This document shows positions 33,411 through 43,284 of a DNA stretch of 50,075 bases, piece by piece. The stretch spans positions 1 to 50,075 of the forward strand of contig JBNAVY010000014.1 in assembly GCA_049700195.1 (NCBI GenBank), in the 5' to 3' direction. The notes under the pieces were generated by a model. It was given only the letters and a program-made list of their open reading frames with translations. It ran no database searches and had not been told where the DNA came from. This DNA comes from JBNAVY01 sp049700195 (lineage in GTDB: Bacteria; Bacillota; Thermoanaerobacteria; Thermoanaerobacterales; Thermoanaerobacteraceae). Position 1 is the stretch's first letter. Each line of letters begins with the position of its first letter. The position numbers were made by a program, and so were the translations under genes.

Positions 33411-33439
33411 TTGACTTATGTTTTGAATTGGTTTACAAT
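33411..33439 (+). promoter_or_regulatory. Promoter of the oligopeptidase gene
   Basis: TTGACT (33411-33416), a 17-base spacer and TACAAT (33434-33439), 36 bases before the ATG. In the same AT-rich divergent region a 9-base tandem duplication ATTTCCTAA occurs at 33342-33359; I attach no function to it. Confidence 0.6.
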
Positions 33440-33474
33440 CAAAATGGAAAAATTATATTAACGGGGGGATAAAA

Positions 33475-35238
33475 ATGAAATGGTCTTTAGAAAAACTATA
33501 TACATCCTTTGAAAGTGAGGATTTTAAAAAAGACAATGAGTACATAATAAATTCAATTAAAAACATTACAAACTGGTGTAATGAAAATCTAATAAATCAC
33601 GATAATGCAAAAGAAAAACTCGAATATTACATCAAATTCAGAAATGATTTCGGAGATTTACTTGTAAAAATCAATGGTTTTTCACTATTATCTTTAAGTG
33701 TAGATGTAAAAAACGAAAAAGCATTAAATGCCGTTGAAAACCTTGAAAACATAACTGCTTTTTTGGCAGAACCAGAAACAAAATTTAAAAGATGGCTTTT
33801 AGAAATAAAAAATATAGAAGAAATAATTAATTCTTCAGAATATCTTAAATCCCATAAATTCTATATAATAGAAACACTAAAAGAAGCTTCTCACCTTTTA
33901 TCTGAAAATGAAGAACTATTACTGGCTAAAATGAAAATTTCCGGTTCTGAAGCATGGTCAAAACTTCAGGAACTTCTTACTTCTACTCTTATTGTTGACA
34001 TTAACTTAAATGGTGAAAATAAGAAATTACCCCTTTCAATTGTCAGAAACATGGCCTATGACAGTGATCCATATGTTAGAAAAACAGCCTATTATGCAGA
34101 GTTATCCTCATATAAAAAAATAGAAGATGCGACTGCAGCATGTCTTAATGGAATTAAAGCAGAAGTATTAACAGTCACAGAACTTAGAAAATATCAATCT
34201 GCTTTAGAAATGACACTGCAGCGTTCAAGAATGGACTTTGAAACTCTAAATGCAATGCTTGAAGCTATAAATGAATATCTTCCCGAATTTAGAAAATATT
34301 TAAAAGAAAAAGCTCATCTTTTAGGGTATAATAAAGGACTACCTTTTTATGAACTTTTTGCACCTGTAGGGAAACTTGATAAAAACTTTTCATTTGAAGA
34401 AGCAAAAGAATTTTTAATAGAAAATTTTAGTTATTTCAGCAGTGACCTCTCTCAATTTGTCAAAAATGCTTTTGAAAACAATTGGATTGATGCAGAGCCA
34501 CGGGAAGGCAAAAGAGGTGGTGCTTTTTGTTTTAACCTGCATCCTATAAAAGAAAGCAGAATACTGGCAAATTTTGATGGAAGTTTTTCAAATGTTTTAA
34601 CTTTGGCTCATGAACTAGGTCATGGTTATCATGGTCATTTACTTGTTAATGAAACTTTAATAAATTCTAGATATCCAATGCCAATTGCTGAAACTGCATC
34701 TATATTTAACGAACATATTATAATAAATTCTGCCAAAAAAACAGCTTCAAAAGAAGAAAAACTGTCAATAATTGAAAACTCTCTTCAGCGCTCAACGCAA
34801 ACTATCGTAGATATTTACTCAAGATTCATATTTGAAGATGAAGTAATAAAAAGGCGAAAAAACCACTCTATATCTGTAGAAGAACTAAAACAAATAATGT
34901 TAGATTCTCAGAAAAAAACTTATGGTGATGGTTTAGACGAAAATTATCTTCATCCATATATGTGGATAAATAAATCTCATTATTACAATGCAGATTTAAA
35001 CTACTACAACTTTCCATATGCATTTGGAGAATTATTTGTAAAAGGTTTAATTTATAAGTACAATGAAGAAGGAAATAAGTTTGTAGAAGAATATAAAAAC
35101 CTTCTTTCAAATACAGGCAAGAAAAACCTATACGATTTAGGAAAAACAATAGGATTTAATTTGCATTCGAAAGACTTCTGGAAAAAATCTTTAGATGTAA
35201 TAAAAGAAGAAATTGAAGAATTTATATCTTTAATTTAA
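33475..35238 (+). CDS. pepF: M3-family oligoendopeptidase (PepF-like)
   Basis: This cytosolic zinc metallopeptidase of 587 aa belongs to family M3 (oligoendopeptidase F group). The zinc motif HELGH (His379, Glu380, His383) lies within LTLAHELGHGYHGH, and the third ligand is Glu406 in PIAETASIFNEH. The downstream substrate-binding residues His...Tyr are in YLHPYMWINKSHYYN. It degrades peptides of roughly 6-20 residues (family knowledge). There is no signal peptide. GGGGGG precedes the ATG. It has its own promoter and is followed by a terminator; no functional link to neighbours is apparent. Confidence 0.93.
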   Translation: MKWSLEKLYTSFESEDFKKDNEYIINSIKNITNWCNENLINHDNAKEKLEYYIKFRNDFGDLLVKINGFSLLSLSVDVKNEKALNAVENLENITAFLAEPETKFKRWLLEIKNIEEIINSSEYLKSHKFYIIETLKEASHLLSENEELLLAKMKISGSEAWSKLQELLTSTLIVDINLNGENKKLPLSIVRNMAYDSDPYVRKTAYYAELSSYKKIEDATAACLNGIKAEVLTVTELRKYQSALEMTLQRSRMDFETLNAMLEAINEYLPEFRKYLKEKAHLLGYNKGLPFYELFAPVGKLDKNFSFEEAKEFLIENFSYFSSDLSQFVKNAFENNWIDAEPREGKRGGAFCFNLHPIKESRILANFDGSFSNVLTLAHELGHGYHGHLLVNETLINSRYPMPIAETASIFNEHIIINSAKKTASKEEKLSIIENSLQRSTQTIVDIYSRFIFEDEVIKRRKNHSISVEELKQIMLDSQKKTYGDGLDENYLHPYMWINKSHYYNADLNYYNFPYAFGELFVKGLIYKYNEEGNKFVEEYKNLLSNTGKKNLYDLGKTIGFNLHSKDFWKKSLDVIKEEIEEFISLI

Positions 35239-35245
35239 CATAAAA

Positions 35246-35276
35246 CAAAAGGGATAGTTCTTATCCCCTTTTTTTA
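35246..35276. terminator. Terminator between the oligopeptidase gene and argH
   Basis: AAAGGGATA/TATCCCCTTT forms a stem with a short loop, followed by seven T residues on the plus strand. On the minus strand it ends in TTTTGTTTTA, so it probably also terminates the arginine operon. Confidence 0.8.
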
Positions 35277-36593
35277 TCATATTTTTGGTGAACCTATTGT
35301 CTTTTTCTTTTTTAATGTATTTTTAAGGTCTATTGCTTCATATACATCTTCATCTATTACATCACTGAATTTTTTAAGTTCTTCAAGTGGCAAATCTTCA
35401 ATAGCTGATTTTCGTTCTATCGCATATAAGACAACTTTTCCTGTAATTTCATGGGCAGTTCTGAAAGGAATACCTTTTGATACCAGATAGTCTGCAAAAT
35501 CTGTAGCATTCATATAACCATATCTTGCGGCCTTTTCCATGTTGCCAGTATTTACTTTAATTGTCTTTATCATCTCAGTAAATACTTTCAAAGACATTTT
35601 TAAAGTGTCTATTCCATCAAACAAAGCTTCTTTATCTTCCTGCATGTCTTTGTTATATGCAAGAGGCAGCCCTTTCATTACCGTCAATATCGTTATTAAA
35701 TCGCCGTAAACCCTCCCTGTTTTGCCCCTTATAAGCTCTGCCGCATCGGGGTTTTTCTTTTGTGGCATCATACTGCTTCCTGTTGAGAACCTATCGTCCA
35801 TCTCAATGAAATCAAATTCTTTGCTTGACCAAAGTATCAGTTCTTCGCAAAACCTGCTTAAATGCATCATTGTTATAGATGCAAAGCTTAGAAATTCTAT
35901 AATGAAATCCCTGTCGCTTACACCGTCCATGCTGTTATACGCAATATCGTCAAATCCCAAGATTGATGCAACATACTTCCTATCAATATTAAATGTGGTT
36001 CCTGCAAGCGCACCGGAGCCTAGAGGCAGAATATTGACCCTCTTATACATATCCTCAAGTCTTGATAAATCTCTTTTAAACATTTCAACATAGGCAAGAA
36101 GATGATGACCAAATGTCACAGGCTGAGCTCTTTGCAGATGCGTATATCCCGGCATAATCGTATCTTTATGCTTGTTTGATACCTCATTAAGCACATTAAT
36201 AAGTTTATTTATATCGTCCTCTATCTCATTTATCCCATTTTTTAAATAAAGCCTTACATCTGTTGCGACCTGATCATTTCTGCTTCTTCCCGTATGAAGC
36301 TTGCGCCCCGCATCCCCTATTTTCTCAGTTAATAGTCTTTCAACATATGAATGTACATCTTCATCATAAGGTATTTCATTTACATTGGTTTCTTTAAGAA
36401 TTTCATTTAAGCCCTTTTCTATTAAACCAAGCTCATCATCTGTCAGTACCCCTGCCTTATAAAGCCCTTTTGCATGGGCAATAGAGCCTATTATGTCAAA
36501 TTTCAAAAGCCTAATATCAAAAGAAATGGAGGAATTAAAATCCTCCATCAGTTTGTCTGTTTCGCTTTTAAATCTACCTCCCCACAGCTTCAT
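35277..36593 (-). CDS. argH: Argininosuccinate lyase
   Basis: ArgH splits argininosuccinate into arginine and fumarate, the last step of arginine synthesis. The 438-aa protein has the fumarase/aspartase-superfamily signature GSSMMPQKKNPD with the catalytic Ser loop, HTGRSRNDQVATDV, and the TGHLQ-like GYTHLQRAQPV. It starts 20 bases inside the end of argG, with AAGGAAGG inside argG. Last gene of the arg operon, followed by a terminator. The C-terminus KKKKTIGSPKI is slightly shorter than in E. coli. Confidence 0.97.
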   Translation of the reverse strand: MKLWGGRFKSETDKLMEDFNSSISFDIRLLKFDIIGSIAHAKGLYKAGVLTDDELGLIEKGLNEILKETNVNEIPYDEDVHSYVERLLTEKIGDAGRKLHTGRSRNDQVATDVRLYLKNGINEIEDDINKLINVLNEVSNKHKDTIMPGYTHLQRAQPVTFGHHLLAYVEMFKRDLSRLEDMYKRVNILPLGSGALAGTTFNIDRKYVASILGFDDIAYNSMDGVSDRDFIIEFLSFASITMMHLSRFCEELILWSSKEFDFIEMDDRFSTGSSMMPQKKNPDAAELIRGKTGRVYGDLITILTVMKGLPLAYNKDMQEDKEALFDGIDTLKMSLKVFTEMIKTIKVNTGNMEKAARYGYMNATDFADYLVSKGIPFRTAHEITGKVVLYAIERKSAIEDLPLEELKKFSDVIDEDVYEAIDLKNTLKKKKTIGSPKI

Positions 36594-37806
36594 CCGTATC
36601 CTTCCTTTCTCTTTCCATCAATGCCTTAATCTTGAGTGAAAGTCCAAAAAGGTTTATAAATCCTTCAGCATCCTTCTGATTATATACTTCATCTTTGCCA
36701 AATGTTACAAATTCCTCATTATACAAAGAATAAATAGATTTTGCACCAGCATATATTACATTCCCTTTATAAAGTTTTAATCTTACAATTCCTGTTACAT
36801 TTTTCTGTGTCTCATCAACAAAAGAATCTAATGATATTTTAAGCGGTGAAAACCAAAGCCCATTATATACTAAATCAGCATATTTTTGTGCTACAAAATC
36901 TTTAAATCTCATTGTTTCTTTATCAAGTACCAGACGTTCTAATGCTTTGTGAGAATAATAAAGTATTGTTCCAGCGGGATTTTCATAAACACCGCGTGAT
37001 TTCATTCCAACAAGCCTGTTTTCTACAATATCATCTATCCCTATTCCGTTTCTTCCGCCAATTTTATTTAATTCTTCTATTATTTTGACTGAACTTAATA
37101 ATTTACCGTTTACTTTTACAGGTATGCCTTTTTCAAATTCTATATATACATATTCAGCTTCATCTTTAGCTTTTTCAGGATGTGTAACCATATCATAAAT
37201 ATTATCTTTTGGTTCATTCCATGGATTTTCAAGGTCTCCGCCTTCATGACTGATATGCCATATATTACTATCAATGCTGTATATCTTCTCATGGGTTACA
37301 GGAATTGGTATTCCTTTCTTTTTTGCATATTCTATTTCATCCTCCCTTGATTTTAAATCCCATATCCTCCATGGTGCTATAATTTTTAGAGAAGGATCTA
37401 AAGCGTGTATTGATACTTCAAACCTAACCTGATCATTCCCTTTCCCTGTTGCACCATGAACTATAGCTTTTGCGCCTTCTTTGTGAGCAATCTCAACAAG
37501 TTTTTTGGCAATTAAAGGCCTTGCCATAGATGTACCTAAAAGGTACTTATCTTCATAAACAGCACCAGCCTTTAAAGTAGGAAATATATAGTCTTTTACA
37601 AATTCTTCTTTTACGTCTTCAATATATACCTTACTGGCACCACTTGCCAAAGCTTTATCTTTTACATATTTTAGTTCATCTTCTTGACCTACATCAATGC
37701 AGGCCGCTATTATCTCACATTCATAGTTTTCTTTAAGCCAAGGTATAATTACTGACGTATCAAGTCCTCCAGAGTATGCAAGTACCACTTTTTCGCCTTT
37801 TAACAT
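36574..37806 (-). CDS. argG: Argininosuccinate synthase
   Basis: ArgG condenses citrulline and aspartate using ATP, giving argininosuccinate, AMP and PPi. The 410-aa protein has the N-type ATP pyrophosphatase P-loop LAYSGGLDTSVIIPWL and the substrate motifs GATGKGNDQVRFE and DGPAT-like segments. A short charged tail (ERERKDTDEAVGR) is where the argH ribosome site and start are embedded. AAGGAG precedes its ATG, 13 bases after the carB stop. Confidence 0.97.
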   Translation of the reverse strand: MLKGEKVVLAYSGGLDTSVIIPWLKENYECEIIAACIDVGQEDELKYVKDKALASGASKVYIEDVKEEFVKDYIFPTLKAGAVYEDKYLLGTSMARPLIAKKLVEIAHKEGAKAIVHGATGKGNDQVRFEVSIHALDPSLKIIAPWRIWDLKSREDEIEYAKKKGIPIPVTHEKIYSIDSNIWHISHEGGDLENPWNEPKDNIYDMVTHPEKAKDEAEYVYIEFEKGIPVKVNGKLLSSVKIIEELNKIGGRNGIGIDDIVENRLVGMKSRGVYENPAGTILYYSHKALERLVLDKETMRFKDFVAQKYADLVYNGLWFSPLKISLDSFVDETQKNVTGIVRLKLYKGNVIYAGAKSIYSLYNEEFVTFGKDEVYNQKDAEGFINLFGLSLKIKALMERERKDTDEAVGR

Positions 37807-37819
37807 TTTTAAACACTCC

Positions 37820-40800
37820 TTATAAAACTAAATTTTTGACATTGTCCCTTTGTATTTCTTGATATTCATTCACAGATAAAATGGACAAACCATTCATATT
37901 TACCTTTAACAAAGAATTTAATGCAGTTTTTATAGTATCTATAGATGTAAAAAGAGTAATTCTGTATTCTACTGCTGTTCTTCTTAACTTAAATCCCGTA
38001 TTATCAGGTTTTTTGCCTTTTGTCGGTGTATTTACTACAGCATCAAAATATCCATCCTTCAACAATTTTATTGCATGATCCAAAGACATAATATTTAAAT
38101 GAATACCCATTAAGCTAAAGTACTTTCCAGTTCTGTATGTTGCAAATATTTCATAACCTAAACTCTGTAATTTTTCTACTAAAGACACTGCTTCTTCAAA
38201 ATCCCTTTCTGCTATCGAAAGAAGAATCCTCCCTCTTTTAGGCATTTTAAGGCCTGCTCCTTCTAAAGCTTTGTATAGTGCTCCTTCATAAGTTAAATCT
38301 ATACCCATTATCTCCCCTGTTGATTTCATTTCAGGATTTAATGAAACTTCAACATCCGTCAATTTTTCCATAGAAAAAACAGGAGCTTTTACAACAGTAT
38401 AAAGGGTCTTTGGCCATAAACCGCCTTTATAACCTAATTCTTTTATCTTTTTGCCTAAAGCCACTTCCACCGCCAGTTTCACCATAGGAATACCTGTTGC
38501 TTTGCTCATAATAGGTACCGTCCGCGAAGCTCTTGGGTTTACTTCTAACACGTATACAGTACCTTCTTTTAATGCAAATTGAATATTTATAAGGCCTTTT
38601 ACGTTTAAAGCTTTTGAAATCTTTTCTGTGTATTCGATAATAGTGTTTATTTCCCTTTCAGACAAACTTCTTGCAGGATATATTGAAAAACTATCTCCTG
38701 AATGCACTCCAGCCCTTTCTATGTGTTCCATTATTCCGGGTATTAATACACACTCGCCATCTGAAACTGCATCAACTTCTACTTCTCTTCCATCTATATA
38801 TTTATCTATTAAAACAGGTTTGCCATAAGATACTTGAGTTGCATTTGAAACATAGTCAATTATCTCTTGAAGTGTGTTGACTTTTTCCATAGACTGCCCT
38901 CCTATAACATAGGACGGCCTTACAAGAAGAGGAAATCCAAGTTTTAAAGCTATATCTTTCGCATCTCCTACTGTTAATGCATATTCACCTTTAGGTTGAT
39001 TTACGTTTAGAACCTTTAGAAGTTTTGAGAATTTTTCTCTATCTTCACTTATATCAATACTTTCATAAGATGTACCTATTATTTTCACAGCATTTTTAAC
39101 TAAGTCTTCTGTAAGATTAATTGCTGTTTGTCCGCCAAACATTACCATTACACCAAGAGGTTTTTCTTTTTCATATATGCTTAAAACATCTTCTAATGTA
39201 ATAGGCTCAAAGTACAACCTGTCTCCCGTATCAAAGTCTGTACTGACAGTTTCAGGGTTGTTGTTTATTATGATAGATTTAATACCAGCTTCTTTTAAAG
39301 CCCACAAGGCTTTAACAGAACAATAATCAAACTCAATCCCCTGACCAATTCTTATAGGACCAGAACCTATTACAATTACTTTTGGTATATCATGAATTTC
39401 TACTTCATCCTCTTCGCCATAAGTTGAATATATATATTGTGTAACTGATTCAAATTCTGCTGCACAAGTATCTACCATTTTATATGAAGGATATATACCA
39501 TATTCTTTTCTTAATGCTCTTACATCTTCTTCTTTAATTCCCTTTATTGATGCAATTTCTCTGTCTGAAAATCCCATTCTCTTTGCTTTTTTAAGAATCT
39601 CTTTTGTTAACTCATTCTTTTCTATTTCTATTTCTATACCTATAATATTTAAAAGCTTGTTCAAAAACCATTTGTCTATTTTTGTAACATCATTAATATA
39701 ATCAATGTCTATATCGTAGCGAAGGGCTTCTGCTATATAAAATAGTCTCATATCATTTGGAACTGATATGCCTTTTAGTATTTCTTCTTTTTTTATGCCT
39801 TTTATCTTGTTTAATTGAAGGCCGTAAGCTTTTATCTCTAATGATCTTACAGCCTTCAAGAGGGAGGCTTCAAAAGACCTTTCTATTGCCATTACTTCTC
39901 CTGTCGCCTTCATCTGTGTACCTATTTTTCTATCACTGGTATAAAATTTGTCAAAAGGCCATCTTGGTATTTTTGTCACAACATAATCCAGTGCAGGTTC
40001 AAAAAATGCAGTAGTTTTACCTGTTACAGGATTTTTTATTTCATCAAGTTTAAGCCCTATTGCAATTTTTGCAGCAATCTTTGCAATAGGATATCCTGTA
40101 GCTTTTGATGCCAGTGCACTTGAACGACTGACCCTTGGATTTACTTCTATAACATAATATCTGTGGCTTATGGGATCTAAAGCAAATTGGATATTACATC
40201 CTCCCTCAATTTTTAAAGCCTTGATTATTTTAATGCTTGCACTTCTTAACATTTGATATTCGTAATCTGACAAAGTTTGCACTGGCGCTACAACTATACT
40301 GTCTCCTGTGTGAACTCCTACTGGATCAAAATTTTCCATACTGCAAATCGTAATACAATTATCATCAGCATCTCTCATTACCTCAAACTCTATTTCTTTC
40401 CATCCGTACAGAGATTTTTCAACAAGCACTTCTTGAGCCATGCTTTTTTTAAGGCCTAAATCTACAATCGATATAAGTTCTTCGTCATTGTTGGCTATAC
40501 CACCGCCTGTACCTCCGAGTGTATATGCAGGCCTTATTATCAAAGGATAACCGTAATTTTTAGCAAATTTTAAGGCATCCTCTACATTTGTGACTGTAAT
40601 ACTTTCAGCAACTGGCTCCCCTATTTCCTGCATTTTTCTTTTAAAAAGTTCTCTGTCTTCTGCAGTTTTTATTGACTCAAAAGAAGTTCCCAAAAGTTTT
40701 ACATTATATTTATCTAAAATTCCTTCTTCTTTAAGTTTAACAGCAAGATTGAGTCCTGTCTGTCCTCCTAAGGTAGCAAGAATTCCATCAGGTTTTTCTT

Positions 40801-41038
40801 TAGCTATTATTTTTTCAACTACTTCTACAGTAGGATTTTCGATATAAACAATATCTGCTATATCAGTATCAGTCATTATGGTAGCCGGATTGTTGTTTAT
40901 CAGGACAACTTGTACGCCTTCTTCCTTCAAGGATTTACAGGCTTGGGTTCCTGAATAATCAAACTCTGCGGCTTGCCCTATTATAATAGGGCCCGAGCCT
41001 ATTACCAGAACCTTACTAATATCCTTATACTTCGGCAA
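37820..41038 (-). CDS. carB: Carbamoyl-phosphate synthase large chain
   Basis: CarB (1072 aa) makes carbamoyl phosphate from bicarbonate, ammonia and two ATP. Two homologous ATP-grasp halves are visible: VIGSGPIIIGQAAEFDYSGT near the start and VIGSGPIRIGQGIEFDYC around residue 560. Each is followed by YPLIIRPAYTLGG or FPLLVRPSYVIGG. The C-terminal about 130 residues form the MGS-type allosteric domain. The TTG start lies inside the carA end (14-base overlap), with AAAGGAGG upstream. Placement inside an arg operon suggests an arginine-dedicated enzyme; another copy for pyrimidines may exist elsewhere (inference). Confidence 0.97.
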   Translation of the reverse strand: MPKYKDISKVLVIGSGPIIIGQAAEFDYSGTQACKSLKEEGVQVVLINNNPATIMTDTDIADIVYIENPTVEVVEKIIAKEKPDGILATLGGQTGLNLAVKLKEEGILDKYNVKLLGTSFESIKTAEDRELFKRKMQEIGEPVAESITVTNVEDALKFAKNYGYPLIIRPAYTLGGTGGGIANNDEELISIVDLGLKKSMAQEVLVEKSLYGWKEIEFEVMRDADDNCITICSMENFDPVGVHTGDSIVVAPVQTLSDYEYQMLRSASIKIIKALKIEGGCNIQFALDPISHRYYVIEVNPRVSRSSALASKATGYPIAKIAAKIAIGLKLDEIKNPVTGKTTAFFEPALDYVVTKIPRWPFDKFYTSDRKIGTQMKATGEVMAIERSFEASLLKAVRSLEIKAYGLQLNKIKGIKKEEILKGISVPNDMRLFYIAEALRYDIDIDYINDVTKIDKWFLNKLLNIIGIEIEIEKNELTKEILKKAKRMGFSDREIASIKGIKEEDVRALRKEYGIYPSYKMVDTCAAEFESVTQYIYSTYGEEDEVEIHDIPKVIVIGSGPIRIGQGIEFDYCSVKALWALKEAGIKSIIINNNPETVSTDFDTGDRLYFEPITLEDVLSIYEKEKPLGVMVMFGGQTAINLTEDLVKNAVKIIGTSYESIDISEDREKFSKLLKVLNVNQPKGEYALTVGDAKDIALKLGFPLLVRPSYVIGGQSMEKVNTLQEIIDYVSNATQVSYGKPVLIDKYIDGREVEVDAVSDGECVLIPGIMEHIERAGVHSGDSFSIYPARSLSEREINTIIEYTEKISKALNVKGLINIQFALKEGTVYVLEVNPRASRTVPIMSKATGIPMVKLAVEVALGKKIKELGYKGGLWPKTLYTVVKAPVFSMEKLTDVEVSLNPEMKSTGEIMGIDLTYEGALYKALEGAGLKMPKRGRILLSIAERDFEEAVSLVEKLQSLGYEIFATYRTGKYFSLMGIHLNIMSLDHAIKLLKDGYFDAVVNTPTKGKKPDNTGFKLRRTAVEYRITLFTSIDTIKTALNSLLKVNMNGLSILSVNEYQEIQRDNVKNLVL

Positions 41039-42095
41039 AATAAGACCTCCTTTTGTAAACCATGACTATATCCATGAATTTATCAAAAATCTCTGTTGAA
41101 TCACGGGGTCCAGGACATGCCTCAGGATGATACTGTACAGAAAAAACTGGCAGAAATTTATGCATAATGCCTTCTACTGTTCCATCGTTTAAGTTTATGT
41201 GTGTTACAGTTATCTTGTCTTTATCTATTGACTCCTCTTCAACAGCGTATCCGTGGTTTTGAGAAGTTATATAGTCTTTATTTGTCAGCAAATCTTTAAC
41301 AGGTTGATTTGCACCTCTGTGGCCAAATTTCATCTTTACTGTATTGAATCCAAGAGCAAGGGCTATTATTTGATGCCCTAAGCATATTCCAAGCACAGGT
41401 TTCATACCCATAAATTGTTTAGTAAGTTCTATTGCATAAACTGCATCTTTAGGGTCACCCGGTCCATTTGAAAGAAATATTGCATCGGGATTTATTTGCA
41501 TAACATCATCATAACTTGCATTATAAGGAAACACATAAATGTCAAATCCAACCGAATTTAGCATTTTAAAAATGCTCTTTTTTGTACCAAGGTCAATAAA
41601 AGCAAGTTTTGGACCAATACCTGCTATATGATATTCCTTTTTCGTAGAAACTTCTTCCAAAAAATTTGCTTGGTCAAATTCTATGTTGTCATCAGGGTTA
41701 TAAGTTATAATACCTCTCATAGTTCCATTTTCTCTGATTTTTTTTGTCAAAATCCTTGTATCAATTCCCGATAATACTGGTATATTATGCTTATCAAGAT
41801 AGCTCAAAAGTGACTCCTCACTTTGAAAATTGCTGGGCTTATCGCAATATTCCCTTATCACAAATCCCCTTATATGCGGCTTTTCTGATTGAAAGTCGTA
41901 TTTGTTGATGCCATAATTTCCTATTAAAGGATATGTCATAACAACTATTTGGCCTGCGTAGGAAGGATCTGTTATAGCTTCCTGATAGCCTGTCATCCCT
42001 GTAGTGAAAACAACTTCTCCATACCCTTTTTTGTTTTTGCTTATTAGCTCACCTTCAAATATGCTTCCATCCTCAAGTTTCAAATATCCTTTCAT
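41025..42095 (-). CDS. carA: Carbamoyl-phosphate synthase small chain (glutamine amidotransferase)
   Basis: CarA (356 aa) hydrolyses glutamine and channels ammonia to CarB. The N-terminal CPSase small-chain domain (YLKLEDGSIFEGELI, then TGMTGYQEAITDPSYAGQI) is followed by a class I GATase with nucleophile Cys in LGICLGHQIIALALG and His/Glu in SVQYHPEACPGP. I use the ATG four bases past the argD stop (TAGCATG); GGGG serves as ribosome site within argD. It ends inside the carB start. Confidence 0.97.
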   Translation of the reverse strand: MKGYLKLEDGSIFEGELISKNKKGYGEVVFTTGMTGYQEAITDPSYAGQIVVMTYPLIGNYGINKYDFQSEKPHIRGFVIREYCDKPSNFQSEESLLSYLDKHNIPVLSGIDTRILTKKIRENGTMRGIITYNPDDNIEFDQANFLEEVSTKKEYHIAGIGPKLAFIDLGTKKSIFKMLNSVGFDIYVFPYNASYDDVMQINPDAIFLSNGPGDPKDAVYAIELTKQFMGMKPVLGICLGHQIIALALGFNTVKMKFGHRGANQPVKDLLTNKDYITSQNHGYAVEEESIDKDKITVTHINLNDGTVEGIMHKFLPVFSVQYHPEACPGPRDSTEIFDKFMDIVMVYKRRSYFAEV

Positions 42096-42096
42096 G

Positions 42097-43284
42097 CTAA
42101 AACCCCATTTCACAAAGTACATCCTCCAGTATTATTAACGCCGTATCAATTTCTTCTCCTGTCACAGTCAGAGGAGGAACAAACCTTAAAACATTGTGGC
42201 TTATACAATTTATAAGCAAGCCTTTTCCCATTGCTTTTGTCACTATATCCGAAGCCTCTTCCATATTCATTTCGCAGCCTATCATAAGTCCTTTTCCTCT
42301 CACTTCTTTTATGACACTGTATTTCTCCTTTAAATTTTTAAGTTTATCCTTAAAATATTCACCCTTTTGAGCTACACTATCTAAAAAATTCTCTTTTGCT
42401 ATTTCATTCATAACCGCAATCCCTGCAGCACAAGCTAATGGACTTCCTCCAAATGTAGAAGCATGGTCTCCCGGTTGAAAAACAGCTTTAGCCTCTTTTG
42501 CGACAATAGCTCCTATTGGGAAACCTCCTCCCAATCCCTTTGCCAAAGTCATAATGTCAGGAGTTATGCCATAATGCTCATATCCAAAAAGTCTTCCCGT
42601 CCTTCCTATACCTGTCTGCACTTCGTCTATTATAAAGAGAATGTCATTTTCATCACATATTTCTCTTGCCGCCTTTATATATTCCGGTGTGGCTTCATGG
42701 ATACCACCTTCGCCTTGCACTACTTCAAGCATAATTGCACATACTTCATCATCAATTGCGCCATAAAGAGCATCAATATCATTAAAAGGTACATATTTAA
42801 AGCCAGAAAGAAGCGGACCAAAACCTTTGTGATATTTGTTTTGTCCTGTTGCAGTAAGTGCTCCAAAAGTTCTTCCATGAAAGGAACCTTTTGCAGATAT
42901 AACTTTGTATCTTTTACTATCGTATTTTAATGATGCATATTTTCTTGCAAGTTTTATTGCGCCTTCATTTGCTTCTGCACCGCTATTTGCAAAAAAAACC
43001 TTATCCCCAAAGGAGTTTTGTGCGATTATCTTTGCAAGTTCTATCTGGTTTTCGTTCCAATAAAGATTAGAACAGTGTATAAGTTTTTCGGATTGGTTAT
43101 TTATAGCACCGACTAATGCCTGATGACAGTGCCCCAGTGAATTTACTGCAATACCTGCGACAAAATCAAGATATACATTTCCTTTGTTATCCCACACTTT
43201 TGTCCCTTTTCCCTTTACTAGAGTAATAGGGTATCTGCTGTAAGTATTCATTACATATTTCTTATCATCAGAGGTTATCATCAT
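42097..43284 (-). CDS. argD: Acetylornithine aminotransferase
   Basis: ArgD (395 aa) is a class III PLP aminotransferase converting N-acetylglutamate semialdehyde to N-acetylornithine. The PLP lysine is in MTLAKGLGGGFPIGA, the Asp contacting the pyridine in FIIDEVQTGIGRTG, and the phosphate-binding NSGAEANEGAIKLAR is intact. GSFHGRTFGALTATGQ is typical of the acetylornithine/ornithine group. It overlaps argB by about 17 bases. Several start codons (TTG, ATG, ATG) follow in series after AAAGGA; I take the first ATG. Confidence 0.95.
   Translation of the reverse strand: MMITSDDKKYVMNTYSRYPITLVKGKGTKVWDNKGNVYLDFVAGIAVNSLGHCHQALVGAINNQSEKLIHCSNLYWNENQIELAKIIAQNSFGDKVFFANSGAEANEGAIKLARKYASLKYDSKRYKVISAKGSFHGRTFGALTATGQNKYHKGFGPLLSGFKYVPFNDIDALYGAIDDEVCAIMLEVVQGEGGIHEATPEYIKAAREICDENDILFIIDEVQTGIGRTGRLFGYEHYGITPDIMTLAKGLGGGFPIGAIVAKEAKAVFQPGDHASTFGGSPLACAAGIAVMNEIAKENFLDSVAQKGEYFKDKLKNLKEKYSVIKEVRGKGLMIGCEMNMEEASDIVTKAMGKGLLINCISHNVLRFVPPLTVTGEEIDTALIILEDVLCEMGF

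Noticed and set aside
42463..42930. Plus-strand open frame of 155 codons antisense to argD
   Set aside because: It lies wholly inside the well-supported argD gene and its Cys/Ser/Phe-rich translation is typical of an antisense shadow.
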